This document shows positions 11,800-23,700 of a DNA stretch of 64,000 bases, in pieces. Source of the DNA: Mesorhabditis belari (Eukaryota; Nematoda; Chromadorea; Rhabditida; Rhabditidae). The notes under the pieces were generated by a model. The model ran no database searches and was not told the DNA's origin. It saw only the letters and a program-made list of their open reading frames with translations. The stretch spans positions 54,696 to 118,695 of the forward strand of contig CAUEEP010000638.1 in assembly GCA_958450365.1 (NCBI GenBank), written 5' to 3'. How positions within the stretch are numbered: position 1 is the stretch's first letter; every line of letters starts with the position of its first letter. The translations under genes were made by a program, and so were the position numbers.

Positions 11800-13540
11800 G
11801 TTTGCCAACAAACGACCCATGCTGAAATTTATGATTGACCAATTTATGACAGCAAAGATTAGAGGTTTCAAAAACAGAAATGTTTGCCAAAATGTGAAGT
11901 ACACAATGTGAAAATGCACAACGCCATCACTATTTGACAGTCAAGGTCAAACTTGATGTGCTTGTAATTAAACTTTTTATCTTTCGTTTTGTTTGAGTTA
12001 TATCTTGGATCGAGTGCGCATCTACTGAAGTCTGTTTGTGTAATCTAATGTAAATAACTAAGTGTTAACAGCTTAAGCCTATTTTATGAAAGATCTTGGT
12101 CACTAAAATCACCGAAGAAATGCCTCAACAAGAACATTGATTCATAAATCTTTTGCTTTTTCGGAAATCCGTGACTGCGCTGTGCTACCAAACCCTTCAA
12201 AAACCCTTGTGATCGACTAAGTGTTGGCGCCAGCTTAACCCCACAATATCAATATATAGTAAGAAGGAAAAGCCCGAGATTACATCACCTTGAGATTACG
12301 ACAAGCATAGCTATTTTTGTTTAAATTTTACGACCGACTTTCCTGTACGGATTAGGTTGTTTGCCTTTCTTTAATCTAGAAATAACTCCTACACATGACG
12401 GCTTTACATGCAAAAATAAGCCTTCATAAGTCTCTGTTGGCACTAAAAAGGGGAAAGTGGGAAGTGAGCAATGTCAGGATTTCAAACATACCTTTTTTGG
12501 GGGTCGGTACTTAAATTTAAAACCATCAAGGAATCAAATAATAGCAAAATAGCAAAATAAAAGATGGAACATGTGCTAATGAAAAGGTTTTATATTTGAA
12601 AAAAATGATATGATAAAATGATATGATAAAATGATATAACGAAATGATATAGCTTGAAAATGATACAACCTGCTGATACAGAGTGCTGCATGATGTTATT
12701 ATAATTCTCATGTAAAACTCAAAACCTTTTACTCTTGGTTGTAACTCTTGGAAGGTTTCGTCTAACTAGTAGAATGTCAGAAAGTTAAAACCGCAAAAAG
12801 TTATAGATTGAACAAAAAGTAGCGCTCAAATTTAAGCAATATATCTTCTCAACCTTCATTTTGACTAATTAACAAGTCAATCCCTAAATATTCTCGAAAC
12901 TGAGCAAATTATTCGAGAATTTTGTTGCCATTCCAATCACAAGGGTTTAACGACTTTCTTTGCGAAGTGCAAACGTGCGGAGTGCAAACGTTTTCTCATG
13001 TTTGCAGGAGATTTGCCAACACGAAGGGTGCCAACAATCACGGGTGTTCTTAAAATTTAAATTATCTTTGGAAACTAGAAATGCATTGTAGTCTCGGAAA
13101 CTCGGCTTTCTTATTTTTCTCTTTCTACACAAACGCCTACATCCTTTGCTTAAGGCAAAGTTTACTTGTAAAGTCTTTGAAATGCAAAGTAAAAAGCACA
13201 TACGCATTTGAAAGACTTTGAAAGACACATAACAAGGCAATAAATAACTTTTATAAAACAAATGAAATTGAAGCATAAGAGTAACTTTAATGTATATTCA
13301 AAAGATGTGCAAGATTTACACGACTTTTAAAACTTGGTTGACCCAGGCGAGTTCAGACATTGAAGTTTAAAAACTAAATTTATTTTGACCAAGGTCTGAC
13401 TTCATAGGTCAACAAACTCTACAGTTTCACCCTCTTCTTCGAGTGTCGTTAATTTGATTGCAGATAACACAATGAGTGACTTCTTTCTTTTGATCTTCAC
13501 TGCTTTTTTTAAGATCATTCTAAAGAGGATTGAACCATCG
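11800..13540. other. Gene-poor spacer
   Basis: AT-rich intergenic DNA upstream of gene C. It holds a short tandem array at about 12598-12650 (AAAATGATATGAT-like unit repeated about four times). The ORF at about 12947-13276 has no start-codon context or motif I recognise. No RNA genes were seen. Confidence 0.5.
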
Positions 13541-13544
13541 CTTG

Positions 13545-13800
13545 AATCTTAATTGACTGTCAGTTTGCGTGACATCAATAAAAACATCAGCAATTTTTTT
13601 TTCAGCATCAGCAATTTCATCAGCATCAGCAATTCAGCAAAAAACGCCTATGATCAAAAATTTTTGAATAGGGGGATTGTCAACAAATATACTTATTGTC
13701 AGCATTAGAGAAAATAGAAATCACCGAAAAGGCTCGAAGTCGAGCGCTGTGAATAGCAGTGATCGACTTCGAAACGAGGGAGCACTGCATATATACTCGT
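13545..13800 (-). pseudogene. Decayed copy of exons 1-2 of secreted paralogue C
   Basis: GACTGTCAGTTTGCGTGACA at ~13555 matches exon 2 of gene C (10610 region, encoding IDVTQTDC), and the block at 13690-13780 matches the exon 1 region (11630-11700). The reading frame is damaged by a short expansion of CATCAGCAATT, and the leader peptide is not recoverable. Only about 60 bp separates the two exon remnants, against 988 bp in gene C. Confidence 0.65.
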
Positions 13801-14094
13801 GGACGCGGCTCAAATCAATATTGTTGCCGAAAGCTTGGTCTCCGCTGCAATTCCAGATGTCATCACTCATTGTCGTTTACAAATAAGTAAAACCTTTTGT
13901 TTTTTGTTCAAGCTAGTAAGTTTGATGTTGTTTTTTCGCTCTGGTTTTACGCGTTTATTGATTCGTTTCGTTGATTTCTTGAATAAATTTGAAAGGAACC
14001 TCGCTCATTTCAACAAATCTATCAGATTTGAACTTTTGGAGAAGTTATTATTAAAATTTGCTTTGCTAAAGTTTAATTGGGATTAGATTACCGT

Positions 14095-14190
14095 ATTTAC
14101 TCTATTAGTACTGCGCCTTTAATAGTACTGCGGGCTGGGGGTAGATCGAAAAAATAGTACTGCATCTCTAATAGTACTGCACGCAAATTT
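14095..14190. repeat. AATAGTACTGC short repeat cluster
   Basis: Four copies of a TAGTACTGC motif, most preceded by AA or TA, are spaced over ~80 bp. The function is unknown. The cluster precedes a GC-rich dispersed repeat copy. Confidence 0.5.
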
Positions 14191-14204
14191 GCACTGATCC
14201 ATTT

Positions 14205-14705
14205 TCATTTGTGGGTATTTAGTAGTAAAAGATTAAAACTAACACTGTTAATCGATTCCCCAACCCTCAAAAACCCCGGGTACAATTTTTCCGTTCAAAA
14301 ATTTGAAATTTTTGAAATTTAAAATGCAAAAAAGAAGACCGCAGCGTGTTCCCTGTGCGCGAGCACAATCGCGCTCGATCTGGCATACGATGTTTGCAGA
14401 TATAGTTTCTTTTCACTTCTCGAATCGGAAGCGTCTATTTTGGGTCATCCGGTAACCAATCCGTTGTCTGCCCCATGTGGTCACCGCTTCCCAAACCTAA
14501 CCCCGGCTGTAGAATTGGTGAACCCAATTCCGGCTCATTTTGACCACAATGGCGGGTTCTCCGTCGGTCGAAATGGGATCCCAAGTGCCCCTAACAGGGT
14601 GCTGAAGGGAGCCGCTGTGAATTTTTGGATTCATCCCAAGGATTTCGGTCCGCAGGGGCAGCAAGAACTCATGAAATAAAACGGGCAAAAGCTCAATTAT
14701 TCTTA
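14205..14705 (+). repeat. GC-rich dispersed repeat, copy 1
   Basis: Recognised by CCGGTAACCAATCCGTTGTC, CCGCTTCCCAAACCTAACCC and GGCAGCAAGAACTCATGAAA. Three other copies lie at 17985-18561 (inverted), 32190-32650 and 37179-37755. Copies 1 and 3 share one left end (TTTAGTAGTAAAA) while copies 2 and 4 share another. The GC content is clearly above the surroundings. A 79-codon frame is kept open in copies 1 and 2 but lacks an ATG, and the opposite strand is also open, so I do not call a gene. Confidence 0.75.
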
Positions 14706-14789
14706 TCACCCGCCAACACGTCTCTCACTTGGATGTGATGACTTCACAATTTTTCGGATTCTTCTCAATGTCCAAATGTCTAAAATGAG

Positions 14790-15940
14790 AAAATTAGGCA
14801 TCTTTCTGCACCTTCCTGCACCTTTCTGAATGATTTTGCTTGTAATTGCTTTTTTTGGCTAATTTTGTAAGTGTTAATAAATGTAATTGGTTAACATAAA
14901 AGGTAGAGTGATGCGGGAAGACGGACAAGTGCCGGAAATTATGTTTTAAATTATGGAAATCAAAGAGAGCCTTTGTTGAATTGACCAAGGGCTTTCTTTG
15001 ATCTCTGTTTATTTTCTGAAAGAGTGTTTTCAATTGCTTCATCGACACTTCTCTTGATTCATCAAATTTAAACGATTGCAGGTCTTCTCCAGTGAGTCAT
15101 AGTGAGTCATGATTTTTTAAGCCTAAAAGTATCGTCATTGATTCAATCGCCAAAATAGCCGCATATTTCTTCAAGCTTCTCATCCAATACATAGCACACG
15201 GATTCAGTGAAAAGATTGCCCAATAGATAATAGCTTCGCAGCTCATTTTGAGAGAAACGCAGCAGAATGCCAGATTGTAGCGGTGGCCTTTCCATAATTT
15301 CAAGACAACACTCTACAATTTGAATGTCGAGTCGATTAAGAAAAGTGAGTTGATTGAATTTCGGATTTTTCATAACACGAAAAAGAGTCAAAAAAATTGG
15401 TTGGACGAAGTTTGGACGAAGTTCCTGATGCAGCAAGTTTGTGAGTGCTTCCATTCCAGTGCATTCAACTTTTCCGATTCTCAACGTTCATCTCAAAGTA
15501 AAGTTCACGAAAAAATCAAATTTCTCTCTGGCGAGAAATGAAAAAGTGGTTGGTGTAGTCGCTAGATCGTCGAAGAGTCCTATGGTAGTTTGAGTCAAAA
15601 ACTCTAACTTGTCTATTGGGGTGTCATCGATATGAACGTACTCATTTTCGTACAACTTATTTGACTTTTTTGAAAGACTCTTTCAGTCGTTCTTTTCTCA
15701 AATTCACTATCTCGGCAGGAATTATTGACATCAACACTTGAGCAATCAAACGATTCTTTGAGCATTTTAATTTTCACTTGATTTTTCGTATCATCGAAGC
15801 CGATTGGTCTAAAAAGAACTTTTCAATTTGCGTCAACGTCAAATTGAAATTCGTATCGATTTTCGAATTCATAAACAAATAACTGAATAGAGCAATCTAT
15901 TTTTATTTTCAATCTTTTTCAGTCGAGCTTGTGTAGACAG
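14790..15940 (-). CDS. Unrecognised minus-strand gene, tentative
   Basis: Several protein-like blocks line up on the minus strand: about 15780-15840 (PIGFDDTKNQVKIKML), about 15490-15680 (YVHIDDTPIDKLEFLTQTTI) and 15143-15484 (NQLTFLNRLDIQIVECCLEI, then LLRFSQNELRSYYLLGNL). The last is a 100-residue helical, Leu-rich stretch with stop at 15143. The frame changes near 15500 without an obvious intron, so this may be a pseudogene. No signal peptide, membrane segment or known motif was seen. It lies beside the truncated edge of the C-type lectin duplication. Confidence 0.3.
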
Positions 15941-16091
15941 GCACTCCCATGTCGGGTATCACGATCAATCGAATTGTCACCGCGTTTCTCTGTGCCATGT
16001 TGTACCCGATTTTTGTTTTTGCAAAACGTGTGCTTCCAATTATTGCGTATTTGTATTAAATTGACAACTGTAGATTAAGGTGGTTCTTTGG

Positions 16092-16271
16092 GAAGAAGTT
16101 GTGTTGAATTTGAAAGGCGGTCAGTGGTCGACACCCACATGGAATTCGATGATTCCGTTCATCTGTCTGGTGAAAGACAACGATGTTAGTATTGTACTTA
16201 CAAGGAAAGATCAAGTGGGCAAGGTGGCCAAATGGCAAAACAAAGTGCTATATACCAGAATTTCTCGCTGA
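16092..16271 (+). pseudogene. Truncated last exon of a C-type lectin
   Basis: This reads GGQWSTPTWNSMIPFICLVK in the same way as the intact gene at 34547-35329, including the terminal F-I-C of the lectin fold. All upstream exons are missing because the duplication breakpoint lies just before it. It is presumably non-functional unless spliced to an unrelated upstream exon. Confidence 0.7.
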
Positions 16272-16407
16272 TTCCGGATGTAGTTTGGGTATTTTTTGCT
16301 AGACGCTACCCTATCAAAAGTTATACAAGTTTAAAATTTCACAAGGAATTTTCGAACAAAAGGTCGAATTATGATAAGCTAATTTCCCAAAGGCGTTTCA
16401 AAAAGCG

Positions 16408-16476
16408 CTGGTAGCCAAGTGGTAGTGGCTTAGCGTGGGAAGCGAACATTCTCTGGTTTCACTCCCGCCTCATCAT
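16408..16476 (+). tRNA. tRNA-like relic
   Basis: TAGCCAAGTGGTAGTGGC fits a pol III A box/D arm (GCC...GGC stem) and GGTTTCACTCC a B box one base off consensus. An anticodon arm with GGG can be drawn with one mismatch, but the acceptor stem does not pair, so this is a pseudo-tRNA or a tRNA-derived SINE head. The same relic lies at about 34345-34415 in the inverted arm. Confidence 0.35.
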
Positions 16477-16649
16477 TTCTTTTTGGCTTTTTTTCCTTTG
16501 GCTGTTCTCCGTTTCAAAATTAGCTTTATTCTATCTAGGTTTCACAAGAAACTTTGTTTGTTTGTTGTTTTTTGTTTATCGTTTTTACAAATCAAATCAG
16601 ATTCAAGTTAAGTTCAATACAATCTTGTTTCAACGATGACAAAGTTCCA

Positions 16650-17617
16650 AAATTAAGATCTCAACCCCATCTCCATCACCGACTGTCCCTTCGCCCAACA
16701 CTTGTCCGAACAGCTCCCCCTGTCCCTCGGGATGGACCTATATTGAGACTTTCAAAAGTTGTTATAAGGTACAAAGATTCTTTTAAAAAAAATTTGATTT
16801 ATAAACTTGCTATTAAATTTTGCTAATCAAATACAGCTTATCTACACTGTGAATGGGGCTTCCGGGGATGAGAACTGTCGAGTGGCGAACGCTAATTTAG
16901 CTTCGATTCATTCTCCCGAGCAAAATCAGATTGTCTATGGTATCATGTATTTTACCTTATGTTTTTTTTTAAAAACTTTGTGTTTTATTCATCTTTATCT
17001 TTTCAGAATTGACAAAAACCGGAGTGAACGACCTGCAAGCGTGGATTTTGTTCGGTGGACAACGGGTAGGGCAAATGTCATGGCAAATGGTTGACCAGAT
17101 CACGAGAAATTGCTACACTTATCCTTTTATTTCACTGATTTGTTATATACACTTTTGCTATTGTAAATTGTAGCTAAAAAGTCACAACAGGTAGAACTGA
17201 AACTGGACTGAAACTTAGAAAATGAAACTCGTTAGACTTTTATATTTGTCTGTCTTGCTTTCATGCATTTAGTTCTAAACTACAAAAGAATCAACATGTT
17301 TAAAATAAAAGCCGAAAAATATACAGATTCAAAATATACAGACTGGACCTGGTGTCGATGATTGGAAATGGTCCGATGGATCGCCGTGGAATTACACGAA
17401 TTGGGCTCCCGGGGAACCGAACTCCGGGGACAGTCACTGTGTTCGTGTATGTTTTCCATAAAAGTAATCTTTGATTTCAATTCCTGTAACAATTAACCTC
17501 ATCGATTTTCAGATTTACGCCGATGTAACCAATCCAGCTATAACGGCCAAATGGGACGATTGGTCCTGTGATAGGGCCTATCGAGCAGCGCTTTGTCAAC
17601 AGCCGGCTAAATTCTGA
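16650..17617 (+). CDS. C-type lectin domain protein, copy 1
   Basis: Secreted C-type lectin. The order is a Pro/Ser-rich stretch (STPSPSPTVPSPNTCPNSSP), then CPSGWTYIETFKSCYK, NCRVANANLASIHSPEQNQI, GVNDLQAWILFGG, WKWSDGSPWNYTNWAPGEPN and WDDWSCDRAYRAALCQQP, stop TGA 17615-17617. WAPGEPN is the classical carbohydrate/Ca-binding EPN motif, which suggests mannose-type binding, and WDDWSC fits the second Ca-binding region. Exons are joined by GTACAAAG, GTATCATG, GTAGGG and GTATGTT donors. The N-terminal exon with a leader was not found, so the start is open. AATAAA follows at ~17628. A second copy lies at 33212-34130. Confidence 0.75.
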
Positions 17618-17984
17618 ACCATTTTTGAAATAAAGTTTTTCCTTTTCAATGTAAGCTTAAATGTAAACAGCTTTTGAGAAAATGTCACTTATACCCTTTT
17701 CTTAAAGGTACCAATTACAACACAAAAGCACAACCCCTAGCACTCAAGTCCTAGCAAGGGAATGGTCCGAACTGAACGGAAGATTTCCCTGAGATGCAAA
17801 CGCCTATCGAGCATGGGGAATACGATGCTCTATTTATTTTTTGCCCATTCTCAGCAGCAAGAAGACTTCAACTTCGCTGATGTGCAAAATTAACTCGTAC
17901 AAAGCCGAGGTTGTTTGGAAATTTGATGGTATCTCGAAATGGATTTAGCATTGGGCTGCGCCTATGAAATAGCCTTCATTTTTC

Positions 17985-18561
17985 AAAACTTGAGCCCATT
18001 TGCTCGTTTTATTTCATGAGTTCTTGCTGCCCCTGCGGACCGAAATCCTTGGGATGAATCCAAAAATTCACAGCGGCTCCCTTCAGCACCCTGTTAGGGG
18101 CACTTGAGATCCCATTTCGACCGACGGAGAGCCCGCCATTGTGGTCAAAATGAGCCGGAATTGGGTTCACCAATTCTACAGCCAGGGTTAGGTTTGGGAA
18201 GCGGTGACCACATGGGGCAGACAACGGATTGGTTACCGGATGACCCAAAATGGACGCTTCCGATTCGAGAAGTGAAAAGGAACTATATCAGCAGGCGGGG
18301 TATGCCAGATCGAGCGCGATTGTGCTTGCGCACAGGGAACACGCTGTGGTCTTTTTTTTGCATTTGGAAGTTCAAAAACTTCAAATTTCAAGAATTTTCG
18401 AGTCACTAGGGTTTTTTACCAAAATACAATGACATATCTATGCATCACAAAAGAAACAGCACAGGTTTTGAATTCGTTGACCAATAAATTCTAAAATTTT
18501 CTGTAAAAAGTGAGGAAACTATTTATTTTAGATGAAATTCTCAGAAGCAAAGAAATCATTG
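17985..18561 (-). repeat. GC-rich dispersed repeat, copy 2
   Basis: Inverted with respect to copy 1. It is colinear over its full length with copy 4 (37179-37755). Both start with GAGCAAATGGGCTCA and end with AGCAAAGAAATCATTGGC, after which flanks diverge, so ~575 bp is probably the unit length. Confidence 0.75.
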
Positions 18562-18564
18562 GCC

Positions 18565-19248
18565 TGTATCGCGGAGGGACACTTTAGGGGAAGTACTCTC
18601 CCCCCTTTACAATTTATAAATTTTCTCGCCACCGAATAAGTCATTCGCAATGACTTATTATTGAAAAGATGCGCATAAGTATTTGCTATCGAATGGTATT
18701 TTGAACTCCCAGAACCATCTACTAGCTTTTGAGAAAGGGACTAAAAATTGAAAATTCAGAAAATGGGGCACTCGAAAACTATAAATAACATACGGACCGG
18801 ATAAACTGGATGGAATCGATTGTGCCCATTCACTTTTGGATATTCTGGGTCACGATACATTAAATAAAAGTGCTTTAGAGAATTTTGGTCGAAAAAAATT
18901 CTAGGAGAAATCATATGACCACTTTAAAAGGACCATTCCATCTACACATTGAACAAGCTTCGTGGGACAGGAACAAAAAAGCAATCCAATTGAAGCTGAT
19001 TGAGCTTTTCCCTCGTCGATTCGCTTTGATGAGACGCAAAACGATCTCAAAGCATCAAAGAACGATCAGTTTTTGAAAAAAACTCAAGCCCTTTGAACGA
19101 TCTCTCCCAGTATTTGCTTGTCATCTCATCATTGAACCATTTGTCTTCTCTCTAGCAAAGCATCAGACGATTTTGATATTTCGTTTCGATTTTTTCTCAA
19201 CCCTGATCCTTTGCATCAAAATGAACGGCTTCAGTTTTTCCGAAAATA
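18565..19248. other. Spacer without recognised genes
   Basis: AT-rich DNA. I see no coding exon, RNA or repeat that I can support, only a run of short frames without splice signals. Confidence 0.5.
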
Positions 19249-19250
19249 TA

Positions 19251-19764
19251 TTGGCTTGGTGAATTGAAAACTGCGGGACTTTGAACTAAAATTTATTACA
19301 CATAAAACCATAAATTTATTCCAAATAATTTCCATTATTATTGACGACTTCTGCCCATTTTGCAGGCAATTTGCGGATTCCTCTTTCGTAGTAGGATTTT
19401 GGTTTGTGTGTGAGACAAGTGTGAGACTCGGTGAGGACTGGAGATGTCCCAGTTTGAGCACTTTCTTCAAAAGAAACCCATTTTGGTGTCAATAGAAAAG
19501 TGGTAGAGAATCAAAAATTAGGCTTATAGCCAAATTTCCAAAAAGATACACTTAGTAGTTTCGCTTAAAATGCAAGTTTTGTGAAAATTCGTAAATATGG
19601 CATTTCTTGAAAACCAGTTTTTGAATCGTTCTGAAAATTTGGATATAAGCTTGATTTTTGATTCTCTACAACTTTTGCATTGACACCAAAATGGGTTTCT
19701 TTTGAAGAAAGTGCTCAAACTGTCACATATGACAATAGCCGCAGTTTTCAATTCACCAATCCAA
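19251..19764 (-). mobile_element. Mariner-derived MITE, copy 1
   Basis: 514 bp flanked by TA. The ends TTGG.TTGGTGAATTGAAAAC are inverted repeats. Near the left end, on the minus strand, the sequence still encodes the tail of a mariner transposase (KWAEVVNNNGNYF-like, degenerate). The interior also has a palindromic pair with AGTTTGAGCACTTTCTTC. The same structure is found at 51400-51919 and 60996-61514, so it is an internally deleted mariner family. Confidence 0.8.
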
Positions 19765-20204
19765 TAGGTAGAGAAGTATAAAAATACGGTGCAATGAGTT
19801 GTGAAAATGATTGTTAACTACCAATTCAATCCATTTTAACAATTTTTGATTGAATACTTTTAAATTATAAAGAAAAGGTGGGAAAGGTGCAATGATTTTG
19901 AGCAAGTGACTTCGAGAGTGCGAGTAGAGGCGTTTTTTAGTAAAAGCAAACGTAGTAAAATCGTTTCTTAGCAAAAGCAATTTGTTAAACGCTACACTTT
20001 GCACTACGTAAATTGAATGATTCACTCCTTTTGACTGAATATTTTGCTATTTCAAGGAGGGATACAGAATATTCAGCCAAAAGCAGATGCAAATTTTTCT
20101 ATGCAAATTTGGGGGACTACTATTCTACTATTGGAGGGGGCTACTATTACAGCTTTTACGGTTCGTCGTGGTATTTGTGAAGCAAAACACTACAATACTC
20201 CAAA

Positions 20205-20500
20205 CGACATCCACGACTGGTGATGAAGAGTGGGTATTATATTTCAACTATTGACCTAAGGAATGGATAGGATCCGGGGAAAAAGCAAAACCTGAGCCGA
20301 AGCTAGAACTCCACCAGAGGAAGATAATGTTATGCATTTGGTGGGAGATCGAAGGAGTTGTTTACTGGAAATTGCTGCCTGAAAGTATGACTGTTGCAGC
20401 ATTTCTGTACACTATACAGTTGGATAAAGTGGCCGATGAAATCACAAAAACGGTGAAACAAGGGAAAAGTTCTACTTTTGTATGACAACGCTAGAAAATT
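20205..20500 (+). pseudogene. Mariner transposase remnant
   Basis: Rightward reading with frameshifts gives TGDEEWVLYFN, LELHQRKIMLCIWWEIEGVV and LLYDNAR, which are the first catalytic D region, the K.MLC.WWD block and the D-N-A-R block of mariner transposases. The family differs from the other mariners in this window (GVVYWKLLP). Ends were not found. Confidence 0.65.
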
Positions 20501-20708
20501 TCGAATCAGTTACTCAAAGACTAAACATGAAAAAGATTTGTCTGCCAAATCATGATCTTCAGGAAGTTAATGAGAAATTTAAACGGGTTACGGTAGAAAG
20601 ATAGACAGGTTGCTTGTATTTTTATACATCTGGAAATGCGATGAAATCAATTATCAGAGTTTGTCTTACAAGCCTTTTCAAAGTTCTTGCATCACAAAAT
20701 CAAAACCA

Positions 20709-23700
20709 CTAAACAACCAATTGAATCCACTCTTTTGGCGTCGGCATTTTGTGTTTCCAATGGAGAGCTGGATTGAAATAAACAATCGATCGATTGCCAG
20801 CCAAATAAGCACCCAAGTAACCAAAGGTCGATTGAATATCTGAGCAATTGTTACGATCGACAACAATCTCTCCCAACTTGTCAACAAAATATGCGTGCAT
20901 TGATGCGAGAGAAATGACCAGACGAAATGGATTGGATGATCGTCAATGGGGAGCCACGTTGAGTTAGCAAAAGCTGGAAATGGCTAGATAAAGAGATGAT
21001 AACTTTAGTGATCAACCTTATCAAAAAGTTCTAGATTTGTTTTATAATCAAAAAAACTTGGATTTCCTATAAAGCTCACGTTTAAACTCTTCTGTTCTCA
21101 CATAAGCTTTCAAATTTTTCGCGTCATCCGAGAAAATTGTGATCCCGAAATTGGACACTAAACTTTTTGGCTGTTAAAATAAGCAGGATTTCTCTTACCT
21201 GCTTCTTGTTTAATGATCACATTCAACGCCTCAACAATGTAAGAAGATTTGGCAGCATATGAGCCGAAATCTTTTCTTCGCAATGAACACAAATTCTGAA
21301 TGAATTTTTGAGACTGGTCAGTGATCTTGACCACTTTTGATCATGCAAAAACAGTTTTTTTCAAGAAAACCTTTTGTGGAGTGATTATTTCTTGAAACTG
21401 ATTGCACATTAACATCCCAGAATTTAATTTCACATCTTCTGATCTAAATTTCATTGCTGTTAGATTAAAAACAAGGTACATATTGAGAAAAAACGTAAAA
21501 AAAATGAAAATCTAATATGCAAAAATGTTTAGTGATCAAACAGCAATGAAACAATAAACAATGAAACATCAGAAGATGTGAAATTCAATTCTGGAATGTT
21601 AATGTGCCATCAGCTTCAAGAAATAATCACTCTACAAAAGGTTTTCTTGAAAAAATGTTTTTACAGCGAATTGACGCTGAATTGACGCGGAATTGACGAA
21701 ATTGACGCCAATGTTTTGCTTCTACTTGCCTCTTTTTCCTCTTTCGAAAATCATCGGGCAGAATGAGTTTTGTCAGCTCGAGAGTCTCTTCGGTGAATCC
21801 TAATCGGAAAGTCACCTCCTCCCAACCAAGATCATTCAAATACTGGATATTCTGAAAACCAGATTCTGAAAGTATTCAAGTATTCTGAAAACCAATTTGA
21901 AATTAGAAAGCAGAAAAACTTTATCTATTGGGTTGTCCACTTATGAATGCGCGTTTTTACTATTTTGTAAATTTCTCAGGATATCGAACAGATGTATATG
22001 AGTGTTATATATCATTCGAAAGCTGAAGATCCCTTCTACATTTTGGAATAAAAAAGTTTTTGAATTCATTCAACTTTTTGGGAAATTGACTGCACAAAGG
22101 GAGAGGTCGTTTTCGAAAGAACCCATTCCAGCTTAGCTATTCCTCAAGTTTTATGGTGTAAAATAACCGCCCAGAAAAGTAAAGATGCTCTGAAATTGTC
22201 ATATTTTAAAAAAGTTGTATTGATATATCTATTAGGCCAAACATCAAACGGTTAACTCAATTTGAGGGGAGCCAAAACTTGATCCAAAGGCACCCTTCCA
22301 TTTTTTGGCCACCTCTTCTTCTGTGCAGTCAATTTGCCCAAAAGCTGAACAAATTCAAAAACTTTTTATATCAAAATGTAGAGGAGATCTTCAGCTTTCG
22401 AATAATACTCATATATATCTTTTTCTTGATTTCGGTATCTTGAGAAATTTACAAAATAGTAAAAAACGCGCATTCATAACCGGACAACCCAAGATTAAGT
22501 TAATTACTCATTTTGTTTCTTAAGTTCCCAATGATTTGCTAACAATTTAGCTGCCGTTAGATAAAATGAAGGAATTCAGAAAGCCGAAAAAATAGATTAA
22601 ATTTAATAATTCATTTGGAACGTAAACGTTTTCATATGGAATCGATCAATTTCAGTCAAATTTACATGTTTTACATCGATCTTTCGTATCATAAAGCAAA
22701 ACATTGCAGATTTCCCCCTCTTCATGTATTCACCTGCAAAAAGGCGGCGTCGATGACAACGATTCTCTCCTTTTCCAGCCCATCAAACCGAGAAAAGTTG
22801 ATGTAAGTCGAGGGTTGGGCCTTTAAATTCACCCGGGGCAGTGAAGAGATCTAAAAACACTATTGAAAGTTTAACAAGTTTACCCAATCCACATTTAGTC
22901 TCAAACTCTCTGACTCGAGGAAAAACCCATCAAGAACATTGGGGAAATAGTGTAGGGTTTTCCAGAGTTGGCGAATGACTGGCTGATTGAATGAGTCGCT
23001 TTGAAGCAAGAAAGAAGGACGTCTGAAAAAAGGAGATTGATTGAATATTTCAAGAACACTGGTTATATAAGTTTTATAGAGGTAAATGTAAATAGTAAGT
23101 GATTCAAAACTTTGTCTTTGGTGACTTTGAAATACTTGAAAGTGAAATAACCAGTTTTGCGTGCTAGTGAATCTAAAAAACGATCATAATTTGTGCTCTC
23201 AAAAAAAAACGTGGTGCAATTGAGTCAAATTTAGCAGTGAGAAAGCTTAAAAGGGGCTATGTGTTGGTTTTTGAACCAACCAACTAGACTTGATTAACGA
23301 GAATTGACGAGACAAATGGGTCGCGCAACTCCAGGCGCTCTAGCCTCCAGAACATCGGATTTCAATGAACTCTTTTTATTTAAAATCCGAGATTTTAACC
23401 TATCTAATGATACTCATCACTTGTATTTTTCTTTTGAAAAAGTGGGTCGAAAACCTTATCGAGACTTAACGAGACAATTCCTCGTTATCTGGTTAGTCGG
23501 GAGGGATTGTCTCGTTACTTCTCGATAAGGTTTTTGGCCCCATTTTTTCAAAAGAAAAATACAAGTGATGAGTATCATTAGATAGCTTAAAATCTCGAGT
23601 TTTAAATAAAAAGAGTTCATTGAAATCCGATGTTCTGGAGGCTAGAGCGCCTGGAGTTGCGCGACCCGATTTTTTGGATTTATCTCGTTAAGTCAGTCTA

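Larger units (their letters stand above)
16092..18400 (+). repeat. Inverted duplication arm 1 (C-type lectin locus)
   Basis: This segment matches 32200-34727 in inverted orientation: last exon of one lectin gene, tRNA-like relic, complete second lectin gene, 3' flank and part of the GC-rich repeat. Homology stops at ~16092, where the copy-2 lectin exon continues but arm 1 does not. Arm 2 has an extra ~180 bp near 32920-33100. Coding parts are nearly identical, so the event is recent. Confidence 0.8.

Noticed and set aside
14440..14679. 79-codon ORF in the GC-rich repeat as a gene
   Set aside because: It starts with TTG, the opposite strand is equally open, one copy is truncated by a stop, and there is no motif. 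GC-rich repeats easily give long open frames.
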